The notes beneath the pieces are model-generated. The model searched no databases and had not been told where the DNA came from. It worked only from the letters and a program-made list of their open reading frames with translations. From the NCBI RefSeq assembly GCF_030294945.1, contig NZ_AP018448.1, positions 2,542,001 to 2,606,000 of the forward strand: a stretch of 64,000 nt of DNA. Direction: 5' to 3'. Shown piece by piece: positions 51,087 to 59,389 of the stretch. The position numbers were made by a program, and so were the translations under genes. How positions within the stretch are numbered: position 1 is the stretch's first letter; every line of letters begins with the position of its first letter. This stretch comes from Streptomyces graminofaciens. Its GTDB lineage: Bacteria; Actinomycetota; Actinomycetes; Streptomycetales; Streptomycetaceae.

Positions 51087-51497
51087 CTAGGCGCTCATCG
51101 CGTCGCGCACGAGGGCGGTGTCGACGAATTGTTCGAAGCGGACGATGAGTGCGCCGCGTACGACGAAGTGGTGAGCGACGCGGACGTCGATCGGTTTGCC
51201 GGTGGCCTTGTTGAGGGCGGTGTAGCGGGCGAGGACGACGACGTTCTCGCCGTCGACGACGTAGGTGTCGTCGTGGGCGATCCAGCCGTCCCAGTCCTGG
51301 CCGAGTTTCTCCATGACGTTGGCGGTGACGCCGTCGGGGGTGCGGTAGGTGCCGGCGAGGGGGAAGCCGGCCATCTCCGTCCACTCCACGTCGGGGGCGA
51401 GGGTGGCCCGCAGGGCTTCCAGGTCGCCGGCTGCGGAGGCGAGGTACTGGCGGCGTACGACGTCGGCGGGTGCGGTGGAGGTGGCGAACTCGCTCAT
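51087..51497 (-). CDS. NTF2-like / SnoaL-like protein
   Basis: A 136-residue NTF2-fold protein. VVRRQYLASAAGDLEALRAT is followed by LAPDVEWTEMAGFPLAGTYR and VAHHFVVRGALIVRFEQFVD. It matches the DUF4440/SnoaL_2 ketosteroid-isomerase-like group. ATG 51497 lies 2 bp after the MBL stop, so the genes are coupled; the long open frame before it is the MBL gene in another register. Confidence 0.86.
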   Translation of the reverse strand: MSEFATSTAPADVVRRQYLASAAGDLEALRATLAPDVEWTEMAGFPLAGTYRTPDGVTANVMEKLGQDWDGWIAHDDTYVVDGENVVVLARYTALNKATGKPIDVRVAHHFVVRGALIVRFEQFVDTALVRDAMSA

Positions 51498-51499
51498 GT

Positions 51500-52306
51500 T
51501 CAGCCCCACTTCATCTCGCCCTTGGCGACCTTCGCACCGATCTGGGCGGCGATGAGCATGCCGTGGTCGGGGTAGCGCTTGACGAGGGCGTCGGTGAGGG
51601 AGGCGCCGTCGGCGGCCTTGTCGAGCTCTTCCTCGAAGGCGAGGAGGTAGGCGCGGGTGGCGGTGATGGCGGAGGCGTCGGCCGGGGTGCCGGGCAGCCG
51701 GTGGCCGGGGACGACGAGCTGTGGGTCGAGGGCGGCCATTTCGTCGAGCAGGTCGGTCCAGGCGGCGCGGTCGCCGGGGGTGGGGGTGTCGGCGACCCAG
51801 ACGTGTTCCTGCTGGAAGAGCAGGACGCCGCCGAGGAGGGCGCGGTGCTCGGCCTGCCACAGGTAGTGGCGGTCGGGCAGGGCGGCGGGGCCGCCCTTGA
51901 GTTCGAAGCGGTGGCCTTCGAGGGTGAGGTCGCCGGTCAGCGGGGTCAGGTCGACCAGGCGGGTGGGAAGGTTGGGGCCGAGCGCGGCCCAGGCCTTGAG
52001 CTTGCCTTCGTAGGAGTGCTGGATGTGGTCGATGACGATCGGGGTGGCGACGAAGACGGCGTCGGGGAAGGCGTCGGCGATGACTTCGGCGCCGAAGTAG
52101 AAGTCGGGGTCGGCGTGGCTGACGAAGACGGTGGTCAGCTGCTTGCCGGAGTCGAGGATCTCGGCGGCGAGGCGGTGGCCGTCGGCGCGGGTGAAGGCGG
52201 CGTCGACCAGCAGGGCTTCGTTCTCGCCGGTGACGAGGGTGGCGGTCTTGTTCTTGCTGCCGGCCGGGAAGTCCAGGTCGAGGACCTTGAAGTCGAGCGT
52301 GCTCAT
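51500..52306 (-). CDS. Metallo-beta-lactamase-fold hydrolase
   Basis: A 268-residue MBL protein. The usual HxHxDH is altered to SHADPDFYFG, so the first His is replaced by Ser and the last by a Tyr/Phe pair. A later PGHRLPG supplies the downstream His. Related proteins of this divergent group carry the same changes and may bind one metal or none. The order MarR, DsbA-like, MBL, NTF2, NTF2 suggests detoxification of an electrophile or quinone-type compound; this is inference. Confidence 0.85.
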   Translation of the reverse strand: MSTLDFKVLDLDFPAGSKNKTATLVTGENEALLVDAAFTRADGHRLAAEILDSGKQLTTVFVSHADPDFYFGAEVIADAFPDAVFVATPIVIDHIQHSYEGKLKAWAALGPNLPTRLVDLTPLTGDLTLEGHRFELKGGPAALPDRHYLWQAEHRALLGGVLLFQQEHVWVADTPTPGDRAAWTDLLDEMAALDPQLVVPGHRLPGTPADASAITATRAYLLAFEEELDKAADGASLTDALVKRYPDHGMLIAAQIGAKVAKGEMKWG

Positions 52307-52345
52307 GCGGAGCCTCCTTGAGGGGGATGGAACAGAAGAAGGAAG

Positions 52346-52963
52346 TCAGGCGGTAGCCAGGACAGCGAGTCGCTGATCGACCTTGTCGGCGGTGGCGTGG
52401 CCATGAGCCAGAGGGGTGACGGCATCGCCGACCATCGCAAGCAGGGTGGGGAAGCCTGTGACGCCCAGTTCGGCCGTGCGGTGGAAGTCGCCTGCTGCCG
52501 CATTCGGCGCACCGCGGCCCTCGAAGGCGGAGACCACGGCGTCGGCGTCCAGCCCTGCCGCCTGGGCGACCGCGCGGTAGGTGGCCGCCTCCGACAGGCT
52601 GAGGCCGTCGACATAGAAGGCGCGCTGGAGAGCCGTGGCGAGTTCTGGCGCGCGTTCGGGGGCAGCCTGACGCAGGGCCGCGACACCGCGGGCAGCGGCC
52701 TCGGAGTCCATCACGAACGAACCGTCGGCGATCAGCCGCTCGTACGCCTCACCGAACTCGGCACCGGTCACCTCCGCGATCTGGGCGTTCGCGCCCTGGA
52801 CGTAGCCGAACTCGCGGATCGGCACCCGGCGCGATCCCGTGAACAGACCACCGGATACCACCTCCACCGGCAGCCCGGGGTGGCGGGAGACTACCTCGCG
52901 GAGGGTGGCGGAGAAGCCGTGGGACCAGCCGCAGTAGGCGTCGAAGACGTAGACGAGCTTCAT
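52346..52963 (-). CDS. DsbA-family (FrnE-like) thioredoxin-fold protein
   Basis: A 205-residue DsbA-type protein with the start MKLVYVFDAYCGWSHGFS. The active site reads CGWS in place of CxxC, so only the first cysteine is present and disulfide formation is unlikely; thiol conjugation or isomerase chemistry is possible. FVMDSEAAARGVAALRQAAP and the cis-Pro loop GVTGFPTLLAM fit the family. It is cytoplasmic. It is the first structural gene after marR, 39 bp ahead of the MBL gene. Confidence 0.87.
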   Translation of the reverse strand: MKLVYVFDAYCGWSHGFSATLREVVSRHPGLPVEVVSGGLFTGSRRVPIREFGYVQGANAQIAEVTGAEFGEAYERLIADGSFVMDSEAAARGVAALRQAAPERAPELATALQRAFYVDGLSLSEAATYRAVAQAAGLDADAVVSAFEGRGAPNAAAGDFHRTAELGVTGFPTLLAMVGDAVTPLAHGHATADKVDQRLAVLATA

Positions 52964-53024
52964 CGAGGACCTCGGCAGAAATACGTGCCCGCCGGTTGCG
53001 AGCGATCATCTGACAAGACAGTAC

Positions 53025-53036
53025 CTGATGCGTCAG
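53025..53036. promoter_or_regulatory. Probable MarR operator upstream of dsbA-like gene
   Basis: CTGATGCGTCAG is a 4-4-4 dyad about 60 bp before the start. CTGACA-type half-sites lie just to its left. It sits between marR and its likely target operon. Confidence 0.5.
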
Positions 53037-53115
53037 TTACTTTTGGACTCGTGTGAAGTGGGACACACGGGTGTGGCTGAGGTCATTACACCAGCGGTGC
53101 CGCCGGTCCGCAGGG

Positions 53116-53610
53116 TCAAGGCAGCCGGGGCAGGACGTCACGAGCCGTATGACTGAGGATCCGAAGATCCTCCGCAAACCTCTCGCGGTCCGCTGCGGGG
53201 AGCGGCTCCACGAAGTACCGCTTGATGTTCTCCAGGTGCAGCAGGGACGCGCGCACGGCCGTCTCCTCTCCCAGCGGGGTGAGCCGCACGAGCTTCCCGC
53301 GCCGGTCGTCGGGAGATTCCGCGCGTGTCACGAGACCCGCCGCCTCCATACGATCCACAAGCCGGGTGGCGCCGCCGGTGGTCAGGACCTGCTCCTGGGC
53401 GATGGCCCGCATCGACAGCCCCGGCTCCCCCGCCCGGCCGAGGATCAGTAGCACCTCGAACACCAGATGGCTGATGCCGCACTCCACCTCCAGCGCTCGG
53501 CCGAGGATGTACTCCAGCCGGTTCGCCGCCCCTTGCAGCCGTCCGAACGCCAGGACGAGCTCGTGGTCGGCGGCCTCCTTCGCCGTCCTGATCTCCGCTT
53601 CCTCGCCCAC
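53116..53610 (-). CDS. MarR-family transcriptional regulator
   Basis: A 164-residue MarR protein. LSMRAIAQEQVLTTGGATRL is the recognition region, followed by VDRMEAAGLVTRAESPDDRRG for the wing. It lies directly upstream of, and in the same direction as, the DsbA/MBL/NTF2 operon. A 16-bp palindrome precedes it and a smaller dyad precedes the operon, so both may be repressed by it until an electrophile or phenolic ligand binds. Confidence 0.88.
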   Translation of the reverse strand: MGEEAEIRTAKEAADHELVLAFGRLQGAANRLEYILGRALEVECGISHLVFEVLLILGRAGEPGLSMRAIAQEQVLTTGGATRLVDRMEAAGLVTRAESPDDRRGKLVRLTPLGEETAVRASLLHLENIKRYFVEPLPAADRERFAEDLRILSHTARDVLPRLP

Positions 53611-53660
53611 GGCCGCGCCGCCCCTCTCGTCGTCCCGGTACCACCGTACCGATCATGTCG

Positions 53661-53676
53661 GCTCGACCAGTCGAGC
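53661..53676. promoter_or_regulatory. 16-bp palindrome upstream of marR
   Basis: GCTCGAC-CA-GTCGAGC is a perfect 7-2-7 palindrome about 50 bp upstream of the marR start, consistent with an autoregulatory operator. Confidence 0.55.
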
Positions 53677-53733
53677 GACAGCGGCCCCGTCGTTCGGGCT
53701 GTTTCAACGAGCCCAGAAGGGGCCCGGACGCGG

Positions 53734-53761
53734 AGAGCGGGCGTACTTTCACGCCCGCTCT
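53734..53761. terminator. Stem-loop terminator of the glycosidase gene
   Basis: AGAGCGGGCGT and its perfect complement enclose a 6-base loop (ACTTTC), 140 bp downstream of the glycosidase stop and upstream of marR. Confidence 0.75.
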
Positions 53762-53872
53762 GCGCAGTCCCGTCGGTGCCATGAATGACGACGGCGCCAG
53801 GGCCTCCTGGCATTCGGTTCGCATGGCGATCCCGAGCTGACAGGAGGCCCATCGGGCCGGTCGGGCGACGTA

Positions 53873-53915
53873 TTGACGCGGCCACTCGGTTGACGCGGCC
53901 GCTCAGTTGATGCGG
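53873..53915. repeat. 17-bp tandem repeat at the 3' end of the glycosidase gene
   Basis: TTGACGCGGCCACTCGG is followed by a second copy with two differences and a partial third that overlaps the glycosidase stop codon at 53903. It is a tandem duplication of a gene 3' end like that at 28852-28921. Confidence 0.8.
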
Positions 53916-55960
53916 ACGATCTTCCAGAGCTGGTCGTCGTTGCTCAGGTCGTTCCACTGGACGACCGGAGCGCCGTTGCTGGTGGAGGACCCGGCGACAC
54001 CGGCGTTGAAGCCGCTGTTGACGTTCTTGAGCTTGTAGTAGCCGTCGCCCGCGTCGGTGAGGGTCCATTTCTGTGAGTCGGCGGTGGAGGGCGTGTTCTG
54101 GACGACGGCGGCTCCCGCGGTGGTGGAGCCGCTCCCGATGTCCAGGTTGAGGTTGCTGTTGACGTTCTTGATGTTCCAGGCTCCGCTGCCCGTGGACTGG
54201 AAGGTGAACAGCTGGCAGAAGCAGGCGGAGTTGTTCCACTGCTGGACGGCCGTGCCGGTGGCGGTGGAGGCCTGCGGGATGTCGAGGTACCTGCCGCTGT
54301 TCTTGTTGGCCAGGACGTACTGACCGGTGCCCAGCGGGGGCAGGGCGGTCTGGGTGAAGTCCCAGCGCTGGCAGTCACAGCTGGTGCCGCTCCACTGGAC
54401 GGCCTGCGTTCCCACGGCCGTGGAGGCACCCGGGATCTCCAGGTACTTTCCGGTCACGCGGTTGGTGATCGTGTAGCCGCCGGCGGGGTGCGGGGCGACG
54501 GCCCATTCGTGGTCGAGGGTGCCGTTGTCGTCCCACTGCAGGATCTTGGCGCCGTCGGCGGTGGACTGGCTCTGGACGCCCAGTACCTTGCCACTGGCCA
54601 CGTTGAAGATCTTGAAGTAGCCGGAGGCCTGCTGGACGAAGCGCCACTGCTGGTCGGTGCCGTTGGTGGTGGGCTGCTGGGTCGCGCCGGTGCCGTTGGC
54701 GGTGGAACCGCCGGCGATGGTGAGCTTCAGGTCGCTGTTCGCGTTGGACACGGTGTAGGTGGCGCCGCTGGAGATGCCGCCGCCCAGGTCGACGACGCTG
54801 TAGGTGACCGGGTTGAGGCCGGTGCTTCGCCCGCGGCCCCCGCTGAGCACCATCAGGCTGTGGCCGTCGGCCAGCGGGAGCAGGCCTCGGCTGTAGCCCC
54901 TGGCTACGTTGGAACGCATACGGGTCCAGGCGTTCGCCGCGCCGTTCTGCGTGTTGACGAACAGATCGTCCTGGGTGTCGCCGCTGACGACGAGGGTGCC
55001 GTTCGGGCCGCCGGCGGGCAGCCAGGTGACGAAGGGCGCGCCGCTGGGGATGGTGCCGTCGGTCGACCGCAGCACCTGGCCGGGGGCGGAGATGAAGTTC
55101 TCGGGGTCGGCGGAGATGTGGTAGTACACGGAGCAGCCGCCCTCGGGCGCGCCGCAGTACTCGTGGGTCATGACGTAGTTGCCGTTGGGCAGCCGGGTGA
55201 CCACGGGCATGCCGGGGCGGGCGGCGTAGGTGGGCATCGCCACGTCGTCCACGACCGGGCCCCAGTTGCGGATGTCCGTGGAGACCTGGTGGACGATCTT
55301 CTGGCCGTGGTCGGGGTCGCGCTGGTCGGAGTAGTAGACGATCAGCTTGCCGCCGGAGATCAGGAAGAACGGCTCCCAGACCGGCGTGTAGCCGTTGCTG
55401 GATATCGCCCGTCCACCAGTGGCGATATTGGTGACGAAGCTCCAGGTCTGCCCGCGGTCGGTGCTGGCGTAGAGGTCGATCTTGGTTGCCGCCCGGTCGC
55501 CGGGCACGGAGTCGCCGGCGGCGAGGATGGTACCCGCCGGGAAGCCACCCATGGCCGTGGGCAGTTCGAACAGCTCGGGCTCCCAGCGCATGCCCCAGCC
55601 GTTCTGGGTGTCGGCGACCTCGGAGATCTTCGTCCAGGAGTTGCCGTTGTCGGTGCTGCGGTAGATCGGGAAGACCGGTGTGCCGTTGGTGTACTGCTCG
55701 AACGTCGACAGAATCGTGCCGTTGGCCGAGCCGTTGTGCTGCAGACGCAGCGCCCGCGGATAGAGCGAACCGGGCGAGGGCGCGTCCGACGGCGGCGTGT
55801 ACAGCGTCTGCGACGGACGGACCTCTGCCTTCGCCCGGCCCGCGGCGGGCAGGGCCAGCGTCCCTACCGCGACGATCAGGGACAACATCAATGTGAGGAG
55901 GGAGAGAGGACGGGAACGCGGAGCGGCGCCGGGTCTGGCGCCTGTCTGCGCAGGGGACAT
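53903..55960 (-). CDS. Secreted sialidase-fold glycoside hydrolase with ricin-type lectin repeats
   Basis: A 685-residue exported protein. Residues 1-46 form a signal peptide (hydrophobic LLTLMLSLIVAVGTLALPAA). Residues of about 60-395 form a six-bladed sialidase-like propeller with BNR/Asp-box repeats (STDNGNSWTKI, STDRGQTWSFV) and resemble GH93 exo-arabinanases. Residues of about 400-685 are ricin B-type trefoil repeats with QW motifs (QQWRFVQ, HEWAV, QRWDFTQ, QKWTLTD, QLWKIV), implying carbohydrate binding. It lies downstream of the LacI gene with a terminator between. Arabinan is a guess from the fold. Confidence 0.83.
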   Translation of the reverse strand: MSPAQTGARPGAAPRSRPLSLLTLMLSLIVAVGTLALPAAGRAKAEVRPSQTLYTPPSDAPSPGSLYPRALRLQHNGSANGTILSTFEQYTNGTPVFPIYRSTDNGNSWTKISEVADTQNGWGMRWEPELFELPTAMGGFPAGTILAAGDSVPGDRAATKIDLYASTDRGQTWSFVTNIATGGRAISSNGYTPVWEPFFLISGGKLIVYYSDQRDPDHGQKIVHQVSTDIRNWGPVVDDVAMPTYAARPGMPVVTRLPNGNYVMTHEYCGAPEGGCSVYYHISADPENFISAPGQVLRSTDGTIPSGAPFVTWLPAGGPNGTLVVSGDTQDDLFVNTQNGAANAWTRMRSNVARGYSRGLLPLADGHSLMVLSGGRGRSTGLNPVTYSVVDLGGGISSGATYTVSNANSDLKLTIAGGSTANGTGATQQPTTNGTDQQWRFVQQASGYFKIFNVASGKVLGVQSQSTADGAKILQWDDNGTLDHEWAVAPHPAGGYTITNRVTGKYLEIPGASTAVGTQAVQWSGTSCDCQRWDFTQTALPPLGTGQYVLANKNSGRYLDIPQASTATGTAVQQWNNSACFCQLFTFQSTGSGAWNIKNVNSNLNLDIGSGSTTAGAAVVQNTPSTADSQKWTLTDAGDGYYKLKNVNSGFNAGVAGSSTSNGAPVVQWNDLSNDDQLWKIVRIN

Positions 55961-56099
55961 GTGCGGCTCCCAGGGGAAGGGACGGGGTGTTTTCGGTGCC
56001 CGCCGTAGCCCGCGGTGATCCAGGCGGGGAGGCGGAGTCGATGAGCGGCGTCAGCCGGTGCGACGCGGGGGTGCGGACGGCGTCGCGGTGTTGATGCCG

Positions 56100-56131
56100 C
56101 CCGACGGCCGCGCGGTGAGGCGGCCGTCGGG
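56100..56131. terminator. Stem-loop between lacI and the glycosidase gene
   Basis: CCCGACGGCCG and its perfect complement enclose a 10-base loop, 62 bp past the lacI stop. It would terminate or attenuate read-through from lacI into the glycosidase. Confidence 0.7.
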
Positions 56132-56192
56132 ACGGCACAGGGCGGATCGGGCGTGTGGCCGGGTGCCCTGCCGAAGACGGGGGTGGTGCTGC

Positions 56193-56882
56193 TCAGACGG
56201 CCGGAGGTACCGTCCGGCCGTGCGGGGTCGGCGGGGGTGCGGTCGAGCCGCGGACGACGAGTTCGACAAGTGGCTCGCTCGCCGCGGGCTGCTCGGTCTG
56301 CGGCCCCTCGATGGCGTGCACGAGTAACTTGATCCCTTCCCGTGCCGCGGCGTCGAAGGGCTGACGCACGGTGGTCAGCGGTGGAGTGACGTGGGCGAAG
56401 ACGGGGTCGCCGTCGAAACCGACCACGCTGATGTCCTCCGGCACACGGCGTCCGGCCTCCCGCAGGGCGTGGATCAGGCCGACGGCCATCTCGTCGCCCG
56501 CCGCGAACACCGCGGTCACGGAGGTGTCCGCAGCCAGCCGGCGGCCTGCCTCGTAGCCGGAGTCGAGTGACCAGTCCCCCTCGATCACGGGGGGTTCGTA
56601 CGCCTCCCGCGCCGCCAGTGGCGCCCGCCAGCCCTCCGTACGGTCCTTGGACGCGTACCAGCGACCGGGACCGGCGACGTGGTGAACGGTCGTGTGCCCC
56701 GGATCCAGCCGGTAACCGAGTTCCTCAGCGGCGTCGAAGACGCGTCGGCGGACCTCGTCGGAGACATACGGCTCGTTGTCGAGGAGCCGCGACACCGTCT
56801 TGCGCGAGACAGCGGCCACCCGGGCAACGTCCTCGCCGCGCGGCACGGACACACCCGCGCGCCGCCCCACCACCCGGGCCAT
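56193..56882 (-). CDS. LacI-family regulator with a large internal deletion
   Basis: A 229-residue protein where LacI proteins have about 335-345. The DNA-binding domain is intact ([20 protein letters not shown], then [20 protein letters not shown]). Directly after GYRLDP at about residue 61 the sequence jumps to [11 protein letters not shown], normally some 100 residues later. The N-terminal sugar subdomain is therefore missing in frame, while the rest ([20 protein letters not shown] and later) is normal. ATG 56882 has AGGAG 5 bases upstream. It is linked to the glycosidase. It may bind DNA constitutively, or be a non-functional relic. Confidence 0.8.
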   Translation of the reverse strand: MARVVGRRAGVSVPRGEDVARVAAVSRKTVSRLLDNEPYVSDEVRRRVFDAAEELGYRLDPGHTTVHHVAGPGRWYASKDRTEGWRAPLAAREAYEPPVIEGDWSLDSGYEAGRRLAADTSVTAVFAAGDEMAVGLIHALREAGRRVPEDISVVGFDGDPVFAHVTPPLTTVRQPFDAAAREGIKLLVHAIEGPQTEQPAASEPLVELVVRGSTAPPPTPHGRTVPPAV

Positions 56883-56927
56883 GAGAGCTCCTGTCGGCCG
56901 CATGCCTGCATCAGGCAAGGTCAGCAG

Positions 56928-56960
56928 TATGACCGCGCGGTCACTGACCGCGCGGTCATA
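56928..56960. promoter_or_regulatory. Double palindromic operator upstream of lacI
   Basis: Two perfect 14-bp palindromes TGACCGCGCGGTCA (56930-56943 and 56945-56958) stand one base apart, and the whole is itself a 33-bp palindrome. The size and central C/G match LacI-type operators of Streptomyces such as the CebR site (TGGGAGCGCTCCCA). It lies about 50-75 bp before the lacI start. Confidence 0.7.
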
Positions 56961-57462
56961 TCTAGACAGCCGGATGGTCACCCGTCAAGAGAAAGCACAG
57001 CGCCGATTCCGTCCACGCGACATTTCCGGAGGTCGGCGCACGCGCGCCGAGGGCCGTCGCAACCGACTCGCGATGCGACACCCGGTCACGCATCACCGCT
57101 GGCGAGGCGATGGATACCCGAACAGAGCAGCGTCGGCCGACACCCCTGAGCGCCCGCCGCGACTGTCGGACCGAGCGTCTTCGCAGGGATCGCCCCGCAC
57201 GGCACGTCATCAGCGAGGTCTTGACAGCGGGGCGCCGGAACATTCACTCTTCGACGCGTCCACCCGATCGAATTTGTCTAGTCGCGTTTACTTCTGGTCG
57301 AATCACACGGTCGCGCTTCCCGTCATACCGCTTGAGCCGATGCGGAGCCGATGCGCCATACCCGGGATATGGCAGCCCATCAGGAGCCGATGCGCCATTT
57401 CATCCTTCGGTTGTCATGGTCCCCGCGGAATCGGCCGGTCGTGGGCGGAAGCCGGCGGCGAA
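56961..57462. other. Intergenic region with short direct repeats
   Basis: 500 bp without a recognised gene. GGAGCCGATGCGCCAT occurs twice (57344-57359 and 57383-57398) around the dyad CCATACCCGGGATATGG. Nothing else is identifiable. Confidence 0.45.
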
Positions 57463-57501
57463 GACGGCTCTGCTCATGACGAGTGCCGGAGCAGAGCCGT
57501 C
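57463..57501. terminator. Stem-loop terminator of the LAETG protein gene
   Basis: GACGGCTCTGCTC and its perfect complement enclose a 13-base loop, 38 bp beyond the stop at 57539. Confidence 0.75.
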
Positions 57502-57538
57502 AGGCCCTAGGGCAGGAAGGTGCCCTGCTGTGCCCTCG

Positions 57539-58471
57539 TCATGAGCGGCGCGCGCGGCCGGCCGCGAACATCGCGCCGGCTCCGACGGCGACCACCAGGG
57601 CGGCACCGCCCGCGATCAGACCGACCGGGGCGCTGGAGCCGGTCTCCGCCAGTGGCGGGGTGCTGTCACTGGGCGTCGGCTTCGGCGTGGTGGGCGGCGT
57701 CGACGACAGCGGAGGAACGTCCGGGGTCGTGGGAGGTGTCGTGGAGGTTCTGGGCGTGGTCGGCGGGGTCGTCGTCTCCGCGGGGGGCTCGTCTCCGGCA
57801 GGGGTGGTGGGAGTGGCGGGAGAACTCGGGGTCGGCTGCGACGGGGTCGGGGTGGGCTTTTCCGGCCTGCTGGGGGTGCACGGCTTTTCGCCCCCGTTCC
57901 ACGCCGCTATGAGGTGGTAGGGGGTCACGACGCCGTCGGGCTCATAGGGAGCGGGGCCGTGCCCTTCGCCTGTCCCGCCGTCGTAGGTGACGTCATCGCC
58001 ATACAGGTCGATCTGGCCGTAGCAGTCGGGCGTCTTCACGTTCAACTTCTGCCAGGTCCGCTTGGCGTCTTCCGCACCGGCGACGTCCGCGGCGGTGAGG
58101 TAGACGGTGGCCTTGTCGACCAGCGTCTGGCGGCCCGAGGTGTTCCAGTCGGGCCCTTCGGTGGTGTATTCGGCGAGGGAGACGGGGTACTTGCAGCCGT
58201 CCCGGACCGTCTGGCCGGGAGCGAGCCGGACCTCGACGGTTCCGGGAGCGGTCTTCCAGAGGTAGAGCCCGCCCTGGGAGGTCCAGTCCGCGCCGACGAT
58301 GTTCCCGTCGGCACCGACGATGCGGTACTGCACCGTGGCGGACTCGCACGCGCCGGACGTCGTGGCGCTTGCCGTCCCGACACCGAGCAGCGGCAGAGCC
58401 GTAGCGGTGGCGGCGACGAAGGCGGTGGCGGCGAGAGCGGACAGACTTCTGAATTGTTGCGAACGCGACAA
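57539..58471 (-). CDS. Sortase-anchored cell-surface protein (LAETG, class E type)
   Basis: A 310-residue wall protein. The likely start is TTG 58471 with GAGG 5 bases upstream. A signal peptide (about 1-38) is followed by a globular domain to about residue 195 with four cysteines (in ACESA, DGCKY, DCYGQ and KPCTP). A Pro/Thr-rich stalk reaches about residue 273. LAETG at 274-278, a hydrophobic segment and the RARRS tail form a cell-wall sorting signal of the LAxTG type used by Streptomyces sortase E. The domain resembles thioester-type (TED) surface domains (for example GVVTPYHLIAAW), which suggests adhesion. Confidence 0.82.
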   Translation of the reverse strand: MSRSQQFRSLSALAATAFVAATATALPLLGVGTASATTSGACESATVQYRIVGADGNIVGADWTSQGGLYLWKTAPGTVEVRLAPGQTVRDGCKYPVSLAEYTTEGPDWNTSGRQTLVDKATVYLTAADVAGAEDAKRTWQKLNVKTPDCYGQIDLYGDDVTYDGGTGEGHGPAPYEPDGVVTPYHLIAAWNGGEKPCTPSRPEKPTPTPSQPTPSSPATPTTPAGDEPPAETTTPPTTPRTSTTPPTTPDVPPLSSTPPTTPKPTPSDSTPPLAETGSSAPVGLIAGGAALVVAVGAGAMFAAGRARRS

Positions 58472-58844
58472 GATGACCTCTACGGAAGTGAATATGTGGG
58501 GGTGGCAGAGCGCGAGGAGAGGGAGGCGCACGAACGGAAAACGATCGAAGGCGTGCGCGACCGGAGCACGCGCGTCACTTCGCTCACTTCATGCACAGCG
58601 AAGCGAGCTGAATTCTTGTCACCTTTTACAACTCTCGTCAATTCTCCACGAGTTCATCACGTCCCACGCCGGAGGAACCTGCTGCCGGCTACGTGGGCCG
58701 TCCCGTCGACGGCACCCTGTCCGGTGGCAGCCCGCGCGTCGGAGGGGATCGGCCGATGCGTCCGTGACCTGCCGATCACGGCCGACCGCGCCTGTACCGT
58801 GCGGGTCCGCTCAGACAGCGAACACTTCCGGGGGAGCTCTCGGG
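58472..58844. promoter_or_regulatory. Upstream region of the LAETG protein gene
   Basis: 370 bp. An A+T-richer segment at 58610-58660 may hold the promoter. No gene or clear operator is visible. Confidence 0.4.
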
Positions 58845-59389
58845 TCACCCTCCGCCGGGTCGGGTCATCCGCCGCACCATGTCCACCCAGGTGGCCTGCA
58901 AGCGTGTGACGGGTACCTCGCGCTCCTTGTGCAGGTAGTCCGTCACTTCGAAGCTCGGGAAGGCGAGCAAGGCATGGGCGAGCATGTCGTGATCGCCCTC
59001 AACTCCGGCCTCCTGCACGAGAGTGGAGACGTGACAGTGAAGCTGCCGGCCGGGTCCGAGGCGTGGCGGCGTTCGCAGATCACCTGGCGGCCCAACACCG
59101 CCCCAAGGTCGGCATCGGAGGCGGCGCGTTCGACAAGGGCACTGCCGAACGCCGTCAGCCGCTCCGTCGCGGGTGCTCCAGGGCCCAGCGGCGGGGGCCC
59201 TGAGGTGTACGCCTCGTGGAACTCGGCCTCGGCATCGCCCAGGAGGGCGAGCAGGAGACCGTCACGGTCACCGGACCGGAGGAACAGCGTGCCCTTTCCC
59301 ACGCCGGCGGCCTCGGCGACGGCTTGCATCGTCACGTGCTCGGCCCCCCGCTCCGCCACCAGTCGGGCGGCCGCCGTCAGTAGCAGGGC
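58845..59389 (-). pseudogene. Frameshifted TetR-family regulator
   Basis: The minus strand encodes a near-complete TetR protein in two frames. RALLLTAAARLVAERGAEHV and AVAEAAGVGKGTLFLRSGDR form the DNA-binding domain, and the frame runs to about 59040. After a one-base shift the C terminus continues as STLVQEAGVEGDHDMLAHAL and ends WVDMVRRMTRPGGG with a stop at 58845. A single lesion separates them, so decay is recent or a sequencing error is possible. Confidence 0.75.
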
